This document shows, one piece after another, positions 56,282 to 64,000 of a stretch of DNA of 64,000 nt. The position numbers were made by a program, and so were the translations under genes. Every line of letters begins with the position of its first letter. The first letter of the stretch is position 1. The notes under the pieces are model-generated. The model had not been told where the DNA came from. It made no database searches and saw only the letters and a list, made by a program, of their open reading frames with translations. Source of the DNA: Uranotaenia lowii (lineage: Eukaryota > Arthropoda > Insecta > Diptera > Culicidae); the NCBI RefSeq assembly GCF_029784155.1, contig NC_073692.1, positions 237,478,503 to 237,542,502 on the forward strand, read 5' to 3'.

Positions 56282-57051
56282 CCGTCAAACGGGGCATCAT
56301 GCAACAGCAGGGTTCGATGCGATTATATAAAACCACACTAAATCAATTTTTAATTTTAATGTCTTGTAATAAAGTTATCTTTCAATGATTACTAAATGAT
56401 GATGACATAATTTCTCGCATCTATAGCTTGTTTTTTAATGTTTTTTTATTTTTATTTAAAATTTGAAAAATCGAGTAATAAATGTACAAATTCAAACATT
56501 TTTCGATGCCGTAAAAAAACTTTACCCAGTATGACGGATTGGCTTGATAATATTATCTACAAACTTTTTACTGGTTTCCTCATGCTATACCAACACTGTT
56601 GGTGTAAAAATTTTTTTCGAACAATCACTCAATTTTTTTGAATAAATATTTTTATAATTCAGTTAGGTGTCTGCAATGCAATGCAATGCAATGCAATGCA
56701 AATCAAAGAAACACCTTATAAATCTCATATCCATGTGCTGGAATATGAATGTTTTGCATCACGCATTTGTAAACATTGAAATTTCATTCGTCCTGAAATT
56801 TATTTTTATAATTTCAGCTTGTAGAATTTTTCGTATTATTATTTTACCCCTAAATGTATGCAGCATCCTTATTTGCAGAAAAATGTGAAAATTAGTTTTT
56901 ACAGACCAAAAAATTATTTTTCCAACTACGCTAATTTGATGTCCCATCATCCTTGAAACTTTTGATGCATAAGGGGTAGGATTAACTGTGAACATAAGTT
57001 TTTAAGAAGCGATGGAAGTTGAAAATTGTTGCATGTTGCCCCAATTGACGG
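56282..57051. mobile_element. TA-target MITE, about 770 bp
   Basis: Ends CCGTCAAACGGGGCATCATG / CCGTCAATTGGGGCAACATG, each flanked by TA (56280-56281, 57052-57053). TA targets suggest mobilisation by a Tc1/mariner enzyme. A second copy is at 39324-39834. It contains the pentanucleotide run at 56673. Confidence 0.8.
56673..56701 (+). repeat. (AATGC)n microsatellite
   Basis: About six tandem GCAAT units within the MITE. Confidence 0.9.
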
Positions 57052-57607
57052 TACTCCAAAAACAAACTGAAACCAATAGATTTCACATAAGAATTGTATG
57101 GCTCCAGGTCTGTCAACCTGCATCTTCGATTTTTTTTTTGGAATTCAATGCTATATGATAGGAAGAAATTTTTGTAATCCATCTCCAAAAGATCAATAAA
57201 ATTTTAAAGAGAAAATCTTCGGCAAGTGCTGCCGAAATTGAACCGAGCTCAAATCTAGTGATTCATCGAAGATATTGTATAGATAGAACTTTGTTAACTC
57301 ACGACACATTGAATACTCAATGAAGTTTATAGATAGGTGCTTATCAGCGTATCAGCTGGTCCGGCTTTACATTTTTGTTCGATTCATTTCGGCTATCGAA
57401 TCAATGGCTGGCTTCCCATTATCTCCGCACAGTTTTTTATCAACCATTCGATGGGTTAGTGGGTTAGTGTTTTCCATCACAATTCGAGGGAGAAATAGTT
57501 TTCCGTGCCGAGATGCGTCATGAACCCGTTAAGAATTGCAGCAAAGTAATGCTTAGTATAGAGATCCTTTTGAAACAAATTAACTTAAACACCTTATCCT
57601 TTTTCAG

Positions 57608-57898
57608 GATTCCATTGTTCTGGAAAATCTATTTGCCTACGCTGTTGTGTCTCATAGTTTACAATGAATATCTCATTCATTTTTTCCATCGCCTTCAATG
57701 GGCCCAGATCGAGTGTAGAACTGGTAACCAAACGAGTGTTCTAAGCTCAAGTGGTCAAGAGTGTAGTTGAATGATATTTAACCATAAAAATTTCACAGAT
57801 AAGTGCTTGAAACTGCTGCTAGTTGCCGACCCACAGATACTCGGAAATACCTTCGACACTAAGCTGTACTGGCCGTTGGCAAATTATGACTCAGACAG
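57608..57898 (+). CDS. Metallophosphoesterase (Cdc1/Ted1/MPPE1 type), two internal exons
   Basis: Exon 57608-57723 (acceptor TTTTTCAG, donor GTAACC) encodes a hydrophobic membrane segment (IPLFWKIYLPTLLCLIVYNE) followed by YLIHFFHRLQW. Exon 57799-57898 (acceptor TTTCACAG, donor GTGATT) encodes LKLLLVADPQILGNTFDTKL then NYDSDR. The phases agree (2 in, 1 between, 2 out). KLLLVADPQILG is metal-binding motif I of the Cdc1/Ted1/MPPE1 (PGAP5) family, ER-exit phosphoesterases that remodel the glycan of GPI anchors by removing ethanolamine phosphate. The remaining catalytic exons are not in the window to 64000, so the gene must continue to the right. The start is unresolved: an in-frame ATG at 57513 reads through into the first exon without a stop, or an upstream exon exists. 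Confidence 0.75.
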
Positions 57899-58410
57899 GT
57901 GATTGATTCTAAACGTTTATGTGTAACGCTTGTTTGGATGTGTCAAAATTAATCCTTTCCCAGTGTTTATATCGGAGGCTATAAATCAATCGTAAAGTGA
58001 AACCAGAGCCAAATAAAACTTAACATTTCCTGTACCTGAATTCATTGTTTAAAAGTCGCGCAGAGGCTCAACGGGATCGATTATCTAAGGCCTAAATCTG
58101 AATATTAGACGCAAACCAAGAACAAAGTAAGCTGGGTAATTGAAAACATGAAATTATAATTCCTACTTTAACAAATAGATATTTGTAAAAATTAGAGTAC
58201 AATTTAGCAATTTAGATAACGCGCTAAATCCGCCGTTCGATAGAATTACTGTAACTTCGCTTAAAACATGGACAGGCATATTTAGCCCGCAGAGATTTCA
58301 ACATAAAAATGTATTCATCCAATGTATGGAAAACGGATTTCTGTCCTTGTGGCATGCTTGCTCCTCTCAAACAACAAAGAGCCGGGAAAAAAACCCTGTT
58401 TCCAGTTCGA
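57899..58410. other. Intronic sequence of the metallophosphoesterase gene
   Basis: An acceptor-like CTTTCCCAG at 57953-57961 is followed by a short frame that meets a stop and does not match the family, so it is not taken as the next exon. Otherwise nothing is recognised. Confidence 0.4.
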
Positions 58411-58418
58411 CTTCCGAG

Positions 58419-58812
58419 CAGGGTTGCCAAGATTTTTTTTTCAAAAATCAGGGAACTGGTGAAATAAAAATCAGGCTCCACATTTTCACCCTAATGTTGT
58501 GAGCCTACTTGGTTGAATAATTCTACTGAATCAAAGCAATCGAAAGATTGTCTCTTATTCCCTTTTTCCTTTTTAAATAAGATTTAAAGGGAATCTTTCG
58601 ATTGCTTTGATTCAGCCACACTTTCACTTTTTAACTTCAGTAATGGTACCTAATCCAGTTCCTTACTACCCATTTTTCATCACATTTGCAAAAAATCAGG
58701 CAAAATCAGGCATTTTTTAAAAATCATTGAAATTCAATGGCTTATCAGGTTTTCAGGCTGAGCTCCGGAAAATCAGGCAGATCCTGAAAAATCAGGCACA
58801 TTGGCAACTCTG
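58419..58812. mobile_element. MITE with 8-bp TSD (hAT-like)
   Basis: Ends CAGGGTTGCCAA / CAGAGTTGCCAA, flanked by CTTCCGAG and CTTTCGAG (one mismatch). AAAATCAGG motifs recur near both ends. Inside, CTGAATCAAAGCAATCGAAAG at about 58528 pairs with its inverse ending at about 58617, a nested 90-bp hairpin element. A partial relative (GGTTGCCAACATTTTTT) is at about 58882. Confidence 0.8.
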
Positions 58813-59169
58813 CTTTCGAGTGTAATCCTCTTTCGCTGATCGTGCCACACCCGTTATCCGAGTTTACATGAGCTGTAAGCAAGGTTGCCAACATTTTTTT
58901 TTCACAAATTCAGGGAGCTTGATCGAGCTGAGTGCCTTTTCTTGGTCACCGTTGAAAAAAATATTATGGAGCTGATACACAGTACCGTTCATAATTCTTT
59001 TACTAAATTAGCTACATGCTCACTGTCACTTCAACCTTCGAACGCAATATTTTTTTAATTCATGCCTTTAATTCATATTTCCTTAAAAGATTGACCAGCT
59101 TTACGTTTAACCAGTGATTGAATTTTGCTGAGCATGAGTTGATCAACCATCTCTCGCTCAACGCTTTAC

Positions 59170-60190
59170 TCGGAAGCAAAGGTTCACGCAGCGAAAAGAT
59201 TTTTTACTTCAAAGGAAAGTGCAGCGAAAACAAAGGAAAATTTCCTTTGATTTTGGGATAAATAAAAATTTCTTTGTTTCAAATGCATTTTCGTTTGTTT
59301 CAAAGAATTTTTCTTTTGAAAAATCTTTGATTCAAAATATTGATACTTTGAAACAAAAAACAGATTCTTTTTATTCAAAGTTGCTTTCTTTTGCCACAAG
59401 GTAATTTAATTTAGATTTAAAAGCATTTATTCATTGAACCATTTTCTATTTAATCCAATTGGAAGCGTTATTAATCTGTTGTTTTGAAATTCCTATTAGG
59501 AATTTCAAATAATAAAAAGAAAGGATTTCCAATTTAAAATTTAATTTTATTCCCAAATAAATGAAACACTGGGTCACACACTGGTTCACTATAATCGAAT
59601 CATCCGGTTTAAATTTTAGTGGACCTGATCGCTGGATTGGAGCGGTGTCACCTCGGTTGAGGCATCCAGGGACTTGGAAAACCATCTATCGGTCCATCTA
59701 TGGTCCTATGGTCCTGTAAAATTTCAAGCACTTATTGAAAATCTTCAATATTCATTCTTTAATCAACATAAACTTACCATACTTTATCCTGAATCTTCCT
59801 AACTAAGCTAACTCTGATCCACATTTTCACACGACCAGCCAAACCGATTTTTCGTTTTAAATTATTCTTACTCAATGCAAAAAACCTTCTAAGTTTGAAG
59901 TTTTTATTTTATAAAATTATTCCTTTGCATTGAATACATTTTTCTTTGGTTGAAAGAAAATTTACTTTGTTTCCAAATAAATATGCAATTGAAAAAATGT
60001 TTTTTGAATCAAAGAATTTGTTTAAAATCAAAGTCCAAAATTATTCGATTCAAAAAATTAATTCTTTCTTTCAAAAACTATTTATTTGAAATAAAACCAT
60101 AATTCATTGATTCAAAGAAAACAGGAGATTGAATCGAAAAAATGAATTTTTTGAATCAAGGTCAGTTTTATTTTGTTTCAAAATCCAAGT
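59170..60190. repeat. Element with dense TTCAAAG/CTTTGAA subterminal motifs
   Basis: At least a dozen TTTGATTCAAAG or TTCAAAG-type sites cluster at 59205-59400 and again at 59900-60170, around an unrelated centre. Ends resembling GCAGMGCAAAC can be seen but not fixed. Probably a hAT-like MITE of the same architecture as 39869-40600. Confidence 0.5.
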
Positions 60191-62399
60191 TTGCTCTGCG
60201 TGTTGCTTTGAGGCAGCGAAAACGACAAAACCGATGATGTATACGCTCTCAACATGGCCGCCTTCATGAAGCAATATACATTCGAGGCAGCGAATCCAAA
60301 AAACCAAACGAATGGCTCTCACTCATCTCCTGTCACAACCTTGAGGGAACCGAATTCAATTCAGCAAACCCGAGTCTCCTCGTTTGTGCCTGGATCGAAT
60401 GCGTGAGGTTTTTCTGCTATTGCTATTATTGCACAGCAACCGCACGCAGGCAGCTAGTTTTTTCATTTTTTTTTTCTTCCCCCCTCTTTCACCATACGTT
60501 GCGGGCCGTGCAACGCAATAAGTTCGGTTGTTTTTGTTGTTGCCTCATCCTTTGCGGTCGGCTCGAGTTATTCAAATTCAACAACGTAAATGAGTATGTG
60601 TGCCTCGTCTTCTTCATGCATCATGTAGCAACCGAACGTTGAGAGAGTTCGTTCGGGGCAGCAAACGGATAGTGTCTCTCAGAGCAGATCCTCCTCATGG
60701 GGGGAGGTTTGAATGAATGTATATGTATCGTCTCCTGTATAGCTATGCGAGGCCTCAAAGTGTGTATTTTGAATGCCTCTGATGAGAAAATTGGTGAGGA
60801 TTTCAATCACTGCGTTTAACTGACGAAATATAGCGTTTTTCAAATATGTGATTTGGCAGTTGTTTGAAAATCTACCTTTTTGGACCTGTTTCATTCAAAC
60901 TGTCATATTTGAGATACTAATCAAAGCCGTTTGCAAAAATTCTTCATAGTAGTTATCGCTAAGTTAAGCTTAAATTACAGATGCTAATCTGTGCTTGAAT
61001 GTGGCAGATTTTAAAAGTTTTCGTAGCAAAAGATTGTTTTGAGAGAGTTTTTTAAACTTGAAACAAAAATTTAAAAACAATATCTAAGATAAATAGCAAG
61101 TGTAGAATAAAACAACGCCATAATATACTTTTCCGAAGACTGCAAGTAATTTTGACTATGAAGTTAAAGAAATTTTATTTATTTTGTTTTTCCTCTGTTG
61201 AAACGAAATTCCGATGAAATTTCAAACCAGAATGAGATATAGATATTTTTCAAAATGGGGACAAATGAGAAAACAAATCAGTCTTTAAAGTTAGTGCTGT
61301 AATTTTTTGTTCACATACATCGATACATGACACATTGATCAATTCGTATCGGATTTCAAGAGGATATCCAAAGCTGAGGGAGGAAGACTGAAATTCGCTG
61401 TATCGTTTTCTGTATCGTTTTTTTACTGTTCGGCAAAAAGCCAACAATTGTTGAAAAGATTTGTTATCGTGAACTTAAAACTATATAAAAATTTTGTTCG
61501 ATCAATGGGAACTACCCTAAATCTAAATCTGTTCTTTAAGCTATTTTTAAGAACGACCATTAATCAAACAATTTTTATTGATCAGCTTCAAAAACTTTAA
61601 CGAAATTTGAGCAACTCAATACGCCTGATCTGCAGAATTCGTCAGAGCAAAAGAAAAATCTAATTAAATCATTGTTTCATGCAAAACAAGTGCTTTTCAG
61701 CATCAAAAAAGTTTTATTGAAATTCACTAAATATGAAAGTAAGATTTTGAACCTTCGCACTGGTCGGTAGATTGATGAGAGAAATTTGACGTTTGAAAGA
61801 TTTTTTTCTTTTTTTATTCAGTCTTCCTCCCCCAGATCCAAAGGTTAGTCCCATTTGGTTCGGGATATTCGAGGTATATCTCTAGCCAAAATCCAACATA
61901 CTTATTTGTTGCATGTTTTCAAAACAAACAATATCAGCAACATGATAATGAATGGTTGACACGAGGTGAAGAAGCGTCAAATTAATGCACATTAATTAGC
62001 TATCGATTTTCAGCCCACACATGATCGGAAGGTAAATGGACAAAACCTATCTAACGTTTAAAATTCGCACAACCGTGGTAGGTACTAAATTTAGGATCGG
62101 TTGAGCTATTTTTATTGCCCCTTGCGATGAAGTAACTAGGTTAGGTGCATTTCGCTTCAGATAAACGTTAGGATAGGAAACCGCGTTGACATTGAGATCG
62201 AAACACGTGGCCACGCATACGGTTTTTGCTCAATTTTTTATGTCGCACGTGCATGCTTTTGATTTATGATCGCGAGCTAGAGCTGTGGATCATGAAAAAG
62301 GAATTGGACTTATTAGGAAATCTAAACATTGTTGGTCTTACCTACTGTAAAACCAATATATTTTCGATATCCGTTACATATGTACATGGGTATTAATAC
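60191..62399. other. Unassigned sequence
   Basis: A moderately GC-rich stretch (60200-60750) with short AGGCAGCGAA repeats, followed by AT-rich DNA. No gene or RNA is recognised. Presumably intron of the metallophosphoesterase gene. Confidence 0.4.
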
Positions 62400-62655
62400 A
62401 CTGAACCTCAAAAATACCCAAACTTGAGAACTTTCCCCGCCAACCCGAATGAAACTCCCTCCCTACAGGTTTGGCTATTGGCGGCATAACCCAAAGTTAA
62501 GCTTTTAAAGGAGAACTCATCCCCCAAAATCTGATACCGCAATAAAATGGAAATCGAAATAAAAAAAAATACTGCAGGTACGGGAATCACACCCATACCT
62601 GCAATGGCTCTGCGATTACCATCTCAGGATGCTAACCGCTCGACCACTGAAGATT
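62400..62655 (-). mobile_element. tRNA-derived SINE
   Basis: The minus strand starts with a tRNA-like head: A box TGGTCGAGCGGTTAGCA at about 62644-62628, and a B-box-like GGTGTGATTCCCGTACC at about 62592-62576. The body runs on to about 62400. The A box resembles Ser/Leu-type tRNAs. The stem pairing is too poor for a working tRNA, so a SINE is preferred. Confidence 0.6.
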
Positions 62656-62839
62656 TGTTGAGAGAGGCAGCTACATCATCGTATATGTGAAACGTTCTGC
62701 GAATGAAGCGGGAATAAAAGTTATCCCCCCAAAAAAACAGTTCTTCGCTTTGAACTTACCCCCCAAACCTAAATCTGCCACGATGGAGGTAACAGAATAA
62801 GATGCGCTTACAACAAAAACCCCCCATTCGATCGCAGTA

Positions 62840-63397
62840 GCTCGCCCAGTGCAGACGCATTTTTTTCTGCCTGAGTGTTTTGTTTGACTTTTTTAACCTA
62901 ACAAAAGTGCTGTGTTCCGAAGTACGTTTTTCCACGAGGAGTGATTTTTTCCTGCTGGCTCGGTCGTTAATTGCCGGGGTTTGTCAACGGAGCCGGCTGG
63001 CACAGGTGTGCAAACGCCAATTTGGTTCGCTGCAGCAGGTTTTTTTTCCATCACCATCTCCATCAAGGCCATATTCATCTTCGGAAGGCGCCTTCCTGTT
63101 CGCCCTTCAAATTCGGATTTTGGACATCGTCAGGGCGGTAACTCGGAGGATTCGGTTCTGATCGCCGCATCCGGGTAATCACAGGACGGTCGAGCATTTG
63201 GTCCGATCAACGTCTACATCTTGCTCCAACGGAGGACCACGTGGCTGGTGAAAACATTTGTAGAAACAAAGTGCAAAAGCTTGTGAGTCTTTTATTCTTT
63301 TTTCACTTTTTCTTCTCTATCTGTTTCCCTTTATTCGATCATTGTGTGCTTCGTTTATATTTTCAAAACGGGAGCACTCGTGTTCTCGTGAGAAAAT
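62840..63397 (+). mobile_element. I/Jockey-type LINE 5' leader (copy G)
   Basis: Leader upstream of the ORF1 start at 63398. An ACGCATTTTTTTC box at 62855 matches the ACGCGTTTTT box of the other LINE-like copies. The exact 5' end is not defined because the right-hand target duplication lies outside the window. Confidence 0.6.
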
Positions 63398-64000
63398 ATG
63401 AACGATGGCGGGGAGTTGAACTCCTCAGCTGAGGATGATAAGGATGTTACCTACGAGGATGAGGAGCATTTGGAGGATTCAGATGATGCTGGTCCGTCAA
63501 ATGTTTCTCATTCTTCGATGAGTGTTAGTTCTTTGTCCACCACGGTTGAGAGTAGAACACCCCGACTCCGAACCTACACAGACGGTTCATCTTTTACTGG
63601 GCCTTGGGTGGTTTTCATCCGGCCCAAACCTAATGGAAAACGTCTTAACGTGGTACAGATCACCAAAGATCTGGCGAGGTGGCCCTCCGTGACCAGCATT
63701 TCAAAGGTGCGACCAGACAAGCTGCGCGTTGTAGTGGCTGATCGGAAAGGTGCAAATGAAATTGTTGCCAGCAAGTTCATTAACCTGGAGTACCATGTTT
63801 TTGTTCCGTCTCGAAACGTCGAGATCGAGGGCGTGATAACGGAAATGAGCCTGGAGGCAGAGTACGTTAAGTCCAACGGCGTTGGAAAGTTTAAAGGCCT
63901 TGAGTCGACTTCGGTCGAAATCTTGGATTGCCGTCAACTTAAAACTGCCAACGTTGTGAACGGAGTTAAAAAGTACTCGCCTTCAGCCTCATTTCGCGTA
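63398..64000 (+). CDS. LINE ORF1 (gag-like nucleic-acid-binding protein), partial
   Basis: An open frame of 201 codons from the ATG at 63398, uninterrupted to the last base and running off the edge. The N-terminus is acidic and Ser-rich (residues 1-60). A conserved block then follows: WVVFIRPK near residue 70, LNVVQITKDLARW, VSKVRPDKLRVVV-like ISKVRPDKLRVVV near 105, and EYHVFVPSRNVEIEGVITEM near 135-155, followed by VEILDC..L and KKYSPSASFRV. This is the recognisable ORF1 of mosquito I/Jockey-group LINEs, which usually continues into CCHC knuckles and is followed by an ORF2 endonuclease/RT, both outside this window. The plus-strand orientation is the same as the metallophosphoesterase gene whose intron it probably occupies. 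Confidence 0.88.
   Translation, partial: MNDGGELNSSAEDDKDVTYEDEEHLEDSDDAGPSNVSHSSMSVSSLSTTVESRTPRLRTYTDGSSFTGPWVVFIRPKPNGKRLNVVQITKDLARWPSVTSISKVRPDKLRVVVADRKGANEIVASKFINLEYHVFVPSRNVEIEGVITEMSLEAEYVKSNGVGKFKGLESTSVEILDCRQLKTANVVNGVKKYSPSASFRV

Noticed and set aside
57320..57523. 67-codon frame upstream of the metallophosphoesterase exons
   Set aside because: It is in a different frame from the gene and has no donor linking it to the exon at 57608.
57953..58010. Acceptor-like CCTTTCCCAG as the next metallophosphoesterase exon
   Set aside because: The frame in phase stops after about a dozen codons and does not match the family after motif I.
62560..62650. Possible tRNA-Ser/Leu gene
   Set aside because: Acceptor and anticodon stems do not pair convincingly and the body continues like a SINE.

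Overview
This window looks like nuclear DNA of an aedine mosquito, most likely Aedes. The evidence is large transposon-filled introns, AT-rich filler, insect host gene families, and a dense set of mosquito-type elements (RTE-like and I/Jockey-like LINEs, BEL/Pao, Penelope-like, Tc1/mariner, many MITEs). The species call is inference. All alignments were made by eye.

Host genes are few. One cytochrome b5/fatty-acid-desaturase fusion (Cyt-b5-r type) lies on the minus strand at 30980-33439 in five exons, and all of its heme and histidine-box motifs are visible. Two exons of a Cdc1/Ted1/MPPE1-type metallophosphoesterase lie on the plus strand at 57608-57898; the rest of that gene must lie beyond the right edge. 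A weak candidate promoter and first exon sits at 361-640. No rRNA, CRISPR, intact tRNA gene or viral insertion was recognised.

Left third (1-14 kb): LINE and Penelope-like fragments, then a hAT-like element (2756-9359) that received an RTE-type LINE (3927-6303) and a second LINE-like copy (6679-9022), itself hit by an 8-bp-TSD MITE (7689-8404). Next come a Penelope-like GIY-YIG fragment, another RTE-like fragment and a 1.2-kb inverted-repeat element.

Middle (14-29.5 kb): a mariner-type transposase gene was split by a very young BEL/Pao retrotransposon (14558-23921, TSD CACGT) and, at a TA, by a small TIR element called E1 here (24188-25246). The BEL copy carries an uninterrupted 1766-codon gag-pol frame and an aberrant head-to-head inverted extra LTR at its left side. 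A relative, E2 (25592-29514), was split by a LINE-like copy (25608-28579) whose first base is the start site of a textbook Inr+DPE promoter.

Right (34-64 kb): another copy of the 6679-9022 family (34472-36364), several TA and 8-bp-TSD MITEs, two long-hairpin elements (40898-41675; 50462-55418), a frameshifted Tc1-type transposase (47355-48190), and a three-level nest at 49272-55454. The window closes inside the ORF1 of an I/Jockey-type LINE (63398 to the edge). The LINE-like copies at 6679, 34472, 49272, 55133 (minus) and about 62840 all carry an ACGCRTTTTT box close to the 5' end, which is the most unexpected recurring signal.
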